From Fulvivirga ulvae (GTDB lineage Bacteria; Bacteroidota; Bacteroidia; Cytophagales; Cyclobacteriaceae): a stretch of DNA of 64,000 nt. Shown here one piece after another: positions 25,323 through 33,475 of this stretch; position 1 is the stretch's first letter; every line of letters starts with the position of its first letter. The stretch lies in contig NZ_CP089981.1 in NCBI RefSeq assembly GCF_021389975.1, positions 4,675,501 to 4,739,500 of the forward strand. The letters are read 5' to 3'. A program made the position numbers and the translations under genes. The notes beneath the pieces are model-generated. The model was given only the letters and a program-made list of their open reading frames with translations, did no database searches and had not been told where the DNA came from.

Positions 25323-25646
25323 CTGGGCACCAAATTACCGTCACCCACACCGTCATTCCTGAATTCTCTTAAATAAGACTTTATCGCATTGCTACACCTA
25401 ATGAAAATATCAGGAATCTCCCGGATCCGAGGCAGGCTTTAAACACCCCTATAATCCCCTCAGGGGGACAGTCGCGTCGTAGAAATATTCAAAATCCAAT
25501 TTTATTTACAGTTTACTGTTCACCAGTCAGTCACCGGTTATCGCTTTACTAACCTTTCCTGAAATCACCGATTACCTCTTCACCGATCACTGATTACCCC
25601 TTATTTTCTCCGCTACGCTTCGTTTTGAATGACGTGGTATGGTGAT
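25323..25646. other. 324-bp spacer between convergent genes
   Basis: No gene is seen. It contains CCCCTCAGGGGGACAGTCGCG at about 25457-25477, which resembles the right end of the elements at 7184 and 7682, and a low-complexity stretch at 25508-25600 (CAGTTTACTGTTCACC, TCACCGATTACC, TCACTGATTACC) that looks like the complement of the spacers at 8381 and 18135. Confidence 0.5.
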
Positions 25647-26714
25647 CTACACCACCATATTCAACTTACCTTGCGACACCGCCATCAAATTGCTCATCTG
25701 GTATAATATCCTTGCACCGACGTTGGCATCCCATTCATCTTCACCGGGAGATACCTCGTTAAGGTCAAAACCAATGATTTTGCGGCCGGATTTTACCACC
25801 TGTTTGAACAGGTACATAACCTGGTGGTATTCTAAACCTCCGGGAACGGGTGTACCGGTGTTAGGGCAGAGCTTGGGATCGAGGCCGTCAATATCAAAGC
25901 TAATATACACTTGCTCAGGCAGGTGGGTGATGATGTTATTGCATATATTTTCCCAGGTATAACCCTCCAGCAAGGCAGATTTCAGGTCTTCATCATAAAA
26001 AGTTACCACCCGGCCATTGGATGTTTTAATATATTCCGCCTCGTCTTCACAAAAATCGCGGATGCCTACCTGTACCAGCTTGGTTATCTGCTGGATTTCC
26101 ATGGCATTGTACATAATAGAAGCATGCGAATAGGTGAAGTCTTCATAAGCTTTCCTCAGGTCGGCGTGTGCGTCTATTTGTAATATTCCGAAGTTGTCGT
26201 ATTTCTCACTCAGGGCAGACATCAAACCAAGCGGAGTACTGTGGTCACCACCAAGCAGGCCTACCATTTTCCCTTGTTCGAGCTGCTTTAAGGCCTGTGA
26301 CTTAACGTATATATTCAGTTTCTCGCAAATTTCATTAACCGTTGAAGGGATTACCTTTAACTCATCCGAAATCCAGTCCTCCTCGTTTTCCTCCAGCCAC
26401 TGAATGTACCTGGCAGCCAGGTCACGATATTTTTCATTTTCCCTTTTGAACCCCGGTGAAATCGGGAGCATGCTGATGCCCAGTTTCCAGGCATCGGGTA
26501 TGTCTTTTACAAAAAGGTCTACCTGGGCAGAAGCTTCAAGTATGGCTTCCGGACCGTCAGCGGTGCCGGCGGTGTAAGATACCGTTACCTCCCAGGGCAC
26601 GGGTATGATGATCAGCTCAGCAGTATCATTATTAAAAGGCAGTCCGAACAAGTTGCCCGAGGTACCGGGTGCATTGGGGTCGAACTTGGAAATTATCTCT
26701 TCTTTCTCCGTCAT
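25647..26714 (-). CDS. Arginase/agmatinase/formimidoylglutamase (ureohydrolase) family enzyme
   Basis: 355 residues. Hydrolyses a guanidino or formimino C-N bond with a dinuclear Mn centre. The metal motifs are all present: GGDHS (about 154), QIDAHADLR (about 178-186) and SFDIDGLDP (about 271). The large N-terminal extension (~60 residues, FDPNAPGTSGNLFGLP and so on) is characteristic of a Bacteroidota group annotated variously as formimidoylglutamase or agmatinase. No hut or spe genes are adjacent, so substrate is open. It is 32 bp upstream of nothing obvious: the SixA-like gene precedes it on the same strand by 32 bp, so the two may be co-transcribed. Confidence 0.88.
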   Translation of the reverse strand: MTEKEEIISKFDPNAPGTSGNLFGLPFNNDTAELIIIPVPWEVTVSYTAGTADGPEAILEASAQVDLFVKDIPDAWKLGISMLPISPGFKRENEKYRDLAARYIQWLEENEEDWISDELKVIPSTVNEICEKLNIYVKSQALKQLEQGKMVGLLGGDHSTPLGLMSALSEKYDNFGILQIDAHADLRKAYEDFTYSHASIMYNAMEIQQITKLVQVGIRDFCEDEAEYIKTSNGRVVTFYDEDLKSALLEGYTWENICNNIITHLPEQVYISFDIDGLDPKLCPNTGTPVPGGLEYHQVMYLFKQVVKSGRKIIGFDLNEVSPGEDEWDANVGARILYQMSNLMAVSQGKLNMVV

Positions 26715-26746
26715 AGTTTTCTATCGAAATTGGGGGACGAAATTAA

Positions 26747-27247
26747 TTAAAAATTGAGCAAATCAGGATACTCATAGCTGACCATTTTTCCGGTGCCTTC
26801 GGAGATCATATTCCATTGATCAAGCTCGAATTCTATACTTACCACACCACATGTGGTCATGTCACCTATTTCTGATTTGGTCAGGTACTCAGCCAGATAG
26901 CTGATGGCCGGGTTATGGCCTACCAGCAATACGGTATTCCACTCATCCTTGAGCTGATTGATCACCTGCAGAAGAGTACGGGTTGAGGCCTCGTATATTT
27001 CAGGATTTAGATGTATTTTAGATGTGTCGTACTTGAGTTGCTCCGCAATGAGGGATGCGGTAGCCTGTGCCCTGACCGCCGGGCTGCTGACAATAATATC
27101 GAATTGTATACCTTTGTTGCTGAAGTTAATGCCCATCCGGGTGGAGTTTTGAAGCCCGATGGAATTCAGCTCCCGGTCTGTGTCATTCTGCCCGGGTTGC
27201 TTGTCAGAGGCCTTTGCATGGCGTGCAAGAAATAAAGTTTTAGTCAT
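26747..27247 (-). CDS. SixA-like histidine phosphatase
   Basis: 166 residues starting at MTKTLFLARHAKAS (27247); an extended start is possible but adds no recognised sequence. Histidine phosphatase superfamily of the short SixA type. The catalytic phosphohistidine is in RHAKAS (His10), a second Arg lies in SPAVRAQATA (about 62), and the second catalytic His is in LVGHNPA (about 110). SixA of E. coli removes phosphate from phosphohistidine domains. Here the partner is not known. Divergent from topA, with 133 bp between them. Confidence 0.88.
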   Translation of the reverse strand: MTKTLFLARHAKASDKQPGQNDTDRELNSIGLQNSTRMGINFSNKGIQFDIIVSSPAVRAQATASLIAEQLKYDTSKIHLNPEIYEASTRTLLQVINQLKDEWNTVLLVGHNPAISYLAEYLTKSEIGDMTTCGVVSIEFELDQWNMISEGTGKMVSYEYPDLLNF

Positions 27248-27380
27248 AACTTTTCTAAAATAAGAGTTGTTAATTTGCCTACCTAACAAATGTCTCACTA
27301 ATTATTTAATTAGATCAAAAATTTTATTTTTGAAAATTTTAGTGATCTTTGAAATTCTCAAAACAGTTGAATTTTAACAT

Positions 27381-29693
27381 ATGCCGAAGAATTTAGTCAT
27401 CGTGGAGTCTCCTGCAAAGGCCAAAACAATTGAAGGATACCTGGGGAAGGATTATAAAGTAACATCAAGCTACGGTCACGTTCGTGACCTGCCAAAAGGA
27501 GACAAAGCTATTGACAAAGAGCATGGCTTTAAACCTACTTACGAAATCACCGCCGATAAAAAAGAGGTGGTAAAAGAACTGAAAAAACTGGTTAAGGAAG
27601 CGGAGACTATCTACCTCGCAAGTGATGATGACCGCGAAGGAGAGGCCATTTCGTGGCACTTAAAAGAGGCCCTGAACCTTAACGATGACAATACAAGAAG
27701 GATCGTATTCAGGGAGATCACAAAAAATGCCATTGAGAATGCGATCAAAAACCCGAGAGGAATTGATATAGACCTTGTTAATGCGCAGCAGGCACGCCGT
27801 GTGCTTGACAGGCTTGTTGGTTTTGAGCTTTCACCTATCCTTTGGAAAAAGATTAAAACCGGACTTTCCGCAGGGCGCGTGCAGTCAGTAGCAGTAAGGC
27901 TGGTAGTAGAAAGGGAAAGGGATGTGGAGAAATTTGATCCTGTCAGTTCTTATAAAATAACGGCAACCTTTGACCTTGGAGGCAAAAAGCTGCTAAGCGC
28001 GGAGCTGCCGAAAAAATTTGACACTGAGGAGGAGGCGATGCAGTTTCTGGAGGCATGCAAAGATGCAGAATTCTCCATTATAGATCTGCAAAAGAAGCCT
28101 TCCAAAAAATCACCAGCACCTCCGTTCACTACTTCTACACTGCAGCAGGAAGCCAGCAGAAAGCTGGGTTTCTCCGTGTCACAGACCATGACCATAGCCC
28201 AGAAGCTTTATGAAGCAGGTATCATTTCCTATATGAGAACAGACTCTGTTAACCTGTCGGATGAAGCTGTTAACGGTGCAGTGAGTGAGATCAAAAAAGC
28301 TTACGGAGACAATTTCGTTAAAGTCAGAAAATATAAAACTAAATCATCAGGCGCCCAGGAAGCTCACGAAGCCATCAGGCCGACCAACTTTGCTGTTACC
28401 AGTCCGGGAGTGGACAGGAATGGAGAGCGCTTGTATGAACTGATTTGGAAAAGGGCAATTGCCTCCCAGATGGCCGATGCCCAGATAGAAAAAACAACTG
28501 CCACCATTGGCATCTCTACCGTGCCACAGCAACTGGTTGCAACCGGGGAGGTGGTCAAGTTTGAAGGCTTTCTTTCTGTTTACCTGGAGTCTACCGATGA
28601 TGAAGACGAAGGAGAAGAGCAAAAGGGAATGCTTCCACCGCTTAAAGTAGGGCAGGAGCTTATACTTGATACCATGAAAGCCCGTCAAGGCTTTACAAGG
28701 CCTCCAGCCAGGTACACTGAAGCCAGTCTGGTGAAGAAGCTGGAAGAAATGGGTATAGGACGCCCGTCAACGTATGCTCCCACCATTTCGACCATTCAGA
28801 AAAGGAACTATGTGATCAAAGAGAACAGGGAAGGTACTGAGAGACAATACACGGTGTTGGAACTCAAGGATAAAAAGGTTACACCGAAGTCGCTGACAGA
28901 AGTGGTAGGTACGGAGAAGAGTAAGCTGTTCCCAACCAACATGGCTATGGTGGTGAATGATTTCCTTGTCGAACATTTTCCTAACGTGACCAACTATAGC
29001 TTTACCGCAGAAGTAGAGAAGCTTTTTGATGAAGTAGCGCAAGGGTTGAAAGAGTGGGATAAAATGATTGGTGAATTTTATTCTGAATTCCACTCCAAAG
29101 TAGAAAATACCGAAAATATTGAGCGATCTTCCGTACCCAAGTCAAAGGAGTTAGGGATCGACCCTAAATCTGGTAAAAAAGTAATTGCCAGACTAGGTAA
29201 ATTCGGACCAATAGCTCAAATAGGTGGGGATGATGAGGATGAGAAGCCTCAATATGCCAGCCTGAGAAAAGGGCAGTTTATTGAAAGCATTACCCTGGAA
29301 GATGCCCTGGAACTGTTCAAGCTACCAAGGGAGATTGGTGAGTTTGAAGGCAAACCCATGCAGGCAGCCATAGGGAGGTTTGGGCCTTACATCCGGCACG
29401 ACGGCAAATTTGTATCCATCCCTAAAGATGACGACCCGTACAGCATAGAGGCTGACAGGGCTATCGAACTCATCCAGCAAAAGAGAGAAGCAGATGCCAA
29501 TAAGTTTATAAAATCGTTTGATGAGAATCCTGATGTTCAGGTGCTTAACGGAAGGTATGGCCCATACATTAAGTTTGGTAAAAAGAATGTGAAGATACCG
29601 AAAGGTAAGGAGCCTAAAGAACTTACTTTGGAGGAGTGCATAGAGCTTGCGGAGAAAACACCTGCCAAAAAAGGAGGCAGAAAAAAGAAATAA
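27381..29693 (+). CDS. topA: DNA topoisomerase I
   Basis: Relaxes negative supercoils by a type IA mechanism. 770 residues. The Toprim domain begins at VIVESPAKAKTIEGYLG (about 6-22), with DDDREGEA near 78. The catalytic tyrosine is Tyr284 in ISYMRTDS. RPSTYAPTIS (about 460) is another core motif. Instead of C4 zinc fingers, the C-terminus has glycine-rich topoisomerase I repeats (AAIGRFGPYIRHDGKFVSIP near 658, LNGRYGPYIKFG near 717) and a lysine-rich tail, as in other Bacteroidota. A near -7 match GATCTTTG lies 29 bp upstream. A sirtuin gene follows four bases after the stop. Confidence 0.97.
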   Translation: MPKNLVIVESPAKAKTIEGYLGKDYKVTSSYGHVRDLPKGDKAIDKEHGFKPTYEITADKKEVVKELKKLVKEAETIYLASDDDREGEAISWHLKEALNLNDDNTRRIVFREITKNAIENAIKNPRGIDIDLVNAQQARRVLDRLVGFELSPILWKKIKTGLSAGRVQSVAVRLVVERERDVEKFDPVSSYKITATFDLGGKKLLSAELPKKFDTEEEAMQFLEACKDAEFSIIDLQKKPSKKSPAPPFTTSTLQQEASRKLGFSVSQTMTIAQKLYEAGIISYMRTDSVNLSDEAVNGAVSEIKKAYGDNFVKVRKYKTKSSGAQEAHEAIRPTNFAVTSPGVDRNGERLYELIWKRAIASQMADAQIEKTTATIGISTVPQQLVATGEVVKFEGFLSVYLESTDDEDEGEEQKGMLPPLKVGQELILDTMKARQGFTRPPARYTEASLVKKLEEMGIGRPSTYAPTISTIQKRNYVIKENREGTERQYTVLELKDKKVTPKSLTEVVGTEKSKLFPTNMAMVVNDFLVEHFPNVTNYSFTAEVEKLFDEVAQGLKEWDKMIGEFYSEFHSKVENTENIERSSVPKSKELGIDPKSGKKVIARLGKFGPIAQIGGDDEDEKPQYASLRKGQFIESITLEDALELFKLPREIGEFEGKPMQAAIGRFGPYIRHDGKFVSIPKDDDPYSIEADRAIELIQQKREADANKFIKSFDENPDVQVLNGRYGPYIKFGKKNVKIPKGKEPKELTLEECIELAEKTPAKKGGRKKK

Positions 29694-29697
29694 TATT

Positions 29698-30387
29698 ATG
29701 ATGAAGGTAGTTGTTCTTACAGGAGCAGGTATCAGTGCTGAAAGTGGCATAGCCACTTTCAGGGATTCCAACGGCCTTTGGGAGGGACATGATGTGATGG
29801 AAGTTGCTTCCCCACAGGGCTGGGCAAAGAACCCTGAGCTTGTATTGAACTTCTACAACGAGCGAAGAAAGGCCTCCCTAAAGGCAGAACCGAATGCCGG
29901 TCACCTTGCCCTGGCTAAGTTGGAAGAAGATTTTGATGTAACCATTGTCACACAAAATGTAGACAACCTTCATGAAAAAGCCGGCTCATCAAACGTGATC
30001 CACCTTCATGGGCAGCTATTCCAGTGCCGGAGTACTGCTGATGATAATTTGGTTTACGAAATGGATGGATGGGAGCTTAAGCTGGGAGATAAATGTGAGA
30101 AGGGCTCTCAGCTAAGGCCAAATATCGTTTGGTTTGGAGAACTTGTACCTATGATGGAAATTGCCGCCAAAGAAACTTATGGAGCAGATATTTTTATGGT
30201 GGTAGGCACCTCACTGGTGGTGTACCCCGCTGCAGGCCTGCTCGATCTGGTTGCTGATCATGTACCTAAGTATGTTATAGACCCGAAATTACCCCAGGTA
30301 TCAAAAAGATCGAACCTCTACCTGTATGAAGAAAATGCAACAACAGGTGTTGAAAAGGTAAGGCAGCGCTTACTTGCTGACCTTTGA
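29698..30387 (+). CDS. Sir2 family NAD-dependent deacylase (class III, CobB-like)
   Basis: 229 residues. Removes acyl groups from lysine using NAD+. The start at 29698 gives MMKVVVLTGAGISAESG, with the NAD-binding GAGISAESGIATFRD at 9-23. TQNVDNLH (85-92) and the catalytic His104 in HLHG are present. Tyr53 and Arg56 (FYNER) form the YxxR pair that favours succinyl or malonyl groups, as in SIRT5 and CobB. The zinc-binding module keeps only two cysteines (Cys110 and Cys133) instead of four, so structural zinc is probably lost. It is four bases after topA and ends 18 bp inside the convergent TlpA-like gene. Confidence 0.92.
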   Translation: MMKVVVLTGAGISAESGIATFRDSNGLWEGHDVMEVASPQGWAKNPELVLNFYNERRKASLKAEPNAGHLALAKLEEDFDVTIVTQNVDNLHEKAGSSNVIHLHGQLFQCRSTADDNLVYEMDGWELKLGDKCEKGSQLRPNIVWFGELVPMMEIAAKETYGADIFMVVGTSLVVYPAAGLLDLVADHVPKYVIDPKLPQVSKRSNLYLYEENATTGVEKVRQRLLADL

Positions 30388-30945
30388 TGCCTGCTTATTC
30401 AGAAATTTCCTGAACGATTTGGTGTCATAATTAGCCATTCCCACCTTCTTCGCAACAATTTTGCCGTCTTTTGATATCACATAGGTGGTGGGTATGGAAG
30501 GGGACCTGAATACATCAGGTACGCGGCTGGCAGGTAGGTAAACCGGGAAGGTATATTCCTTTTTGGCAATAAACCTTTTTGGCTTCTCAATACTATCATC
30601 CATTGAGAGCATTACAAATACAATATCTTTGTTGTCAATCTTATTGTATAAGTCCTGAATACCAGGCATTTCCGCGATGCAGGGAGCGCACCACGTAGCC
30701 CAAACGTTTAGAAAGATCACTTTACCTTTAAAGTCTTCAAATTTTACTGTTTGGCCATCCAGTGCCTGAAGTGTAAAATTGAAATCAGCTTTTTCAGGAT
30801 TTTCAAGCTTTGTATCTGCGGTGATCAGACCTGTGCTTAAAATCGCCCTTTGTGCAAGGGCGGCCACATCAGTGTACAAGCCGGTAAAATATAGAAATAA
30901 ACCTAGGGCCAAAAATATTCCCCACTCTCTTAGTTGCTTTTTCAT
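30370..30945 (-). CDS. TlpA-like membrane-anchored thiol-disulphide oxidoreductase
   Basis: 191 residues. A membrane anchor at about 10-30 holds a periplasmic thioredoxin domain. Active site is WCAPC, with Cys86 and Cys89, in NVWATWCAPCIAEMPG. The AhpC/TSA-Redoxin pattern (DFNFTLQALDGQTVKFEDFKGK) precedes it, and the cis-Pro is in SIPTTYVI. Likely roles are cytochrome c maturation or extracytoplasmic disulphide reduction (TlpA/ResA/CcmG type). The 3' end overlaps the sirtuin gene by 18 bp, tail to tail. Confidence 0.92.
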   Translation of the reverse strand: MKKQLREWGIFLALGLFLYFTGLYTDVAALAQRAILSTGLITADTKLENPEKADFNFTLQALDGQTVKFEDFKGKVIFLNVWATWCAPCIAEMPGIQDLYNKIDNKDIVFVMLSMDDSIEKPKRFIAKKEYTFPVYLPASRVPDVFRSPSIPTTYVISKDGKIVAKKVGMANYDTKSFRKFLNKQASKVSK

Positions 30946-31140
30946 ACAGGATAAATTAGAAGAAAGGTTTTAACTCAAAATAAAGTTAAAAACCGAAAAA
31001 CCAGTTCTTATAACGTAAAGATTTTGCAATGAGGTTCCCTTTTTTCGTAAATTAAATGTCTGCTGACCGACCTGATAATCACTTTATAAAATGTTAATAA
31101 CTTTTAGGCCTATGGGTCAGCAGGCTATTTCATAATTTTA

Positions 31141-31148
31141 TATTTTTG
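31141..31148 (+). promoter_or_regulatory. Candidate -7 element (TATTTTTG) upstream of tex
   Basis: Perfect TANNTTTG match on plus, 35 bp before the tex ATG. No TTTG is seen 17-23 bp upstream of it, so the -33 half is missing or degenerate. Confidence 0.33.
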
Positions 31149-31183
31149 TCGGCCTCAAAAAATAATACGTATAAATAATTAGA

Positions 31184-33418
31184 ATGGATAAGAATATTTC
31201 AATAGTAGCCAAAGAGCTGGGAATCAATGAGAAGCAGGCTTTTGCTGTAGTAGAGTTGCTGGATGAAGGAGCCACTGTACCTTTTATTTCCAGGTATAGG
31301 AAAGAAATGACAGGTAGCCTTGATGAAGTTGCCATTACATCGATCAGGGACAGGGTAACACAGCTCAGGGAGTTGGATAAAAGGAGAGAGGCTATATTAA
31401 AGTCTATTGAAAAGCAGGAGAAGCTGACCCCTGAACTGGAAGCATCCATCAACGCAGCCCAGACACTGGCAGAGTTGGAGGATATTTATCTCCCTTACAA
31501 GCCAAAGAGAAAAACCAGGGCTTCCGTGGCCAAGGAAAAAGGACTTGAGCCATTGGCAAAAGTGCTGTTCGAGCAGGAGTCAGCAGACCTCGAGAAGCTG
31601 GCCTCAGAATACATTGATGAAGAGAAGGGTGTGGCCAATACTGAGGAAGCATTGCAGGGCGCCAGAGACATCATAGCTGAGTGGATGAATGAAGATCAGG
31701 AAGTGCGTAAGAAGATGAGGGACCTGTTCGAGAAAGAGGCCGTGATCGTATCGAAAGTGATTAAAGGTAAGGAAGAGGAAGGCCAGAAATACAAAGACTA
31801 CTTCGAATGGGAGGAACCAATTTCCAAAACACCTTCGCACAGGTTGCTGGCTATGAGACGTGGTGAGAAAGAGATGATCTTATCCCTTGATGTAGCACCT
31901 GACGATGATGTAGCCGTTGATCTTTTAAAAAGACAGTTTGTTAAATCTGCCAATGCAGCCGCAGAGCAGGTGAAAGAAGCCGCTGCCGACTGTTACAAAA
32001 GGTTGCTGAAGCCTTCCATGGAGACAGAGATCAGGATCAATTCTAAAAATAAGGCAGATGAAGAAGCTATCAGGGTGTTTGCAGATAACCTGAGACAGTT
32101 GCTGCTGGCTGCTCCTTTAGGGCAGAAAAACGTGCTGGCGTTAGACCCGGGATTCAGAACAGGCTGTAAAGTGGTAGTACTGGATAAACAAGGAAAGCTA
32201 CTGCATAATGATGCCATATTCCCCAACGAACCTCAAAAGAGGGTAGCAGAGTCAGGCGCACTTGTAAAATACCTATGCGAAAAGTACGATGTGGAGGCTA
32301 TTGCTATCGGTAATGGTACGGCCAGCCGTGAGACGGAAAGCTTTGTACGAGACCTCGGCCTGCCCAAAAGCATTTTAGTGATCATGGTAAATGAAAGTGG
32401 TGCTTCCGTATACTCCGCTTCGGATGTTGCCCGCGACGAATTTCCTGACTATGATGTAACGGTTCGTGGAGCCGTATCCATTGGAAGAAGGCTGATGGAC
32501 CCGCTGGCTGAGCTTGTAAAAATCGACCCTAAATCTATCGGGGTAGGACAGTACCAGCATGATGTGGATCAAAATGCGCTGAAACATGGCCTTGATGATG
32601 TGGTGATGAGCTGTGTGAACTCTGTAGGAGTAGAGTTGAACACTGCCAGTAAAGAACTTCTTAGCTATGTATCAGGTCTCGGCCCAAGCCTTGCAAAAAC
32701 CATTGTAGAGCACAGAAATCAAAACGGTCCGTTCAAAGACAGAAAATCGCTGACCAAAGTTTCAAGGCTTGGAGATAAGGCATTTGAACAGGCTGCCGGT
32801 TTCCTTAGGATACGCGGTGCGGAAAATCCGTTGGATAGCTCGGCAGTACACCCTGAAAGCTACCATATCGTTGAGAAAATGGCCTCTGATCTCGGCTGTT
32901 CCGTGCATGACATGATCAACGATGTGACGTTGAGAAATAAGATTGACCTTAAAAAGTATGTTACCGACACGGTAGGTCTGCCTACGCTTAACGACATTAT
33001 GCAGGAATTGGCCAAGCCCGGCCGTGATCCGCGTGAGAGCTTTGAAGTATTCAGTTTTCAGGATGGTGTTAATACCATGGGCGACCTGAAGATAGGTATG
33101 AAACTTCCGGGGATCGTTACGAATATTACGAACTTTGGTGCTTTTGTGGATATTGGGGTTCACCAGGATGGTCTTGTACATGTGAGCCATCTGTCTGATT
33201 CTTTTGTTAAAAACCCTGCCGAAGTAGTTACCGTGCAGCAAAAAGTGACCGTAACTGTAATGGAGGTGGATACCAACCGAAAAAGGATTGGCTTATCGAT
33301 GAAAAGTGATCCATTCGGTAAAAATCCTCCAAAACAAAAGAGCAAAAGAGATGAGAACCTGCCTCAGGGAGACCTGCAGGAAAAACTCAATAAGCTAAAA
33401 GGCCTATTTAATAGTTAA
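31184..33418 (+). CDS. tex: Tex family RNA-binding transcription accessory protein
   Basis: 744 residues, normal for Tex. Domains in order: N-terminal Tex helical domain (GATVPFISRYRKEMTGSLDE, about 27-46; split here as GATVPFISRYR and EMTGSLDE), a central YqgF/RNase H-like domain (about 320-455, ALDPGFRTGCKVVVLD near 325), helix-hairpin-helix repeats (about 490-610, LGPSLAKTIVEHRN and FLRIRGAENPLDSSAVHPE) and a C-terminal S1 RNA-binding domain (about 637-707). Binds nucleic acid and transcription complexes in the cytoplasm. Stands alone; the next gene is a lineage-specific secreted protein 57 bp downstream. Confidence 0.95.
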   Translation: MDKNISIVAKELGINEKQAFAVVELLDEGATVPFISRYRKEMTGSLDEVAITSIRDRVTQLRELDKRREAILKSIEKQEKLTPELEASINAAQTLAELEDIYLPYKPKRKTRASVAKEKGLEPLAKVLFEQESADLEKLASEYIDEEKGVANTEEALQGARDIIAEWMNEDQEVRKKMRDLFEKEAVIVSKVIKGKEEEGQKYKDYFEWEEPISKTPSHRLLAMRRGEKEMILSLDVAPDDDVAVDLLKRQFVKSANAAAEQVKEAAADCYKRLLKPSMETEIRINSKNKADEEAIRVFADNLRQLLLAAPLGQKNVLALDPGFRTGCKVVVLDKQGKLLHNDAIFPNEPQKRVAESGALVKYLCEKYDVEAIAIGNGTASRETESFVRDLGLPKSILVIMVNESGASVYSASDVARDEFPDYDVTVRGAVSIGRRLMDPLAELVKIDPKSIGVGQYQHDVDQNALKHGLDDVVMSCVNSVGVELNTASKELLSYVSGLGPSLAKTIVEHRNQNGPFKDRKSLTKVSRLGDKAFEQAAGFLRIRGAENPLDSSAVHPESYHIVEKMASDLGCSVHDMINDVTLRNKIDLKKYVTDTVGLPTLNDIMQELAKPGRDPRESFEVFSFQDGVNTMGDLKIGMKLPGIVTNITNFGAFVDIGVHQDGLVHVSHLSDSFVKNPAEVVTVQQKVTVTVMEVDTNRKRIGLSMKSDPFGKNPPKQKSKRDENLPQGDLQEKLNKLKGLFNS

Positions 33419-33475
33419 TTTCTGCAAATGGATTGAAAAATCACTAAATTGCTTTTTATAAATAGTTGGTGATCT

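Noticed and set aside
27329..27351. TTTG and GATCTTTG as a full promoter of topA
   Set aside because: Spacing is only 11 bp and the -7 has a mismatch, so it is not accepted as a promoter pair.
29647..29697. Longer sirtuin N-terminus overlapping topA
   Set aside because: The extension is a frame shadow of the topA lysine-rich tail; the Sir2 fold starts at MMKVVVLTGAG.
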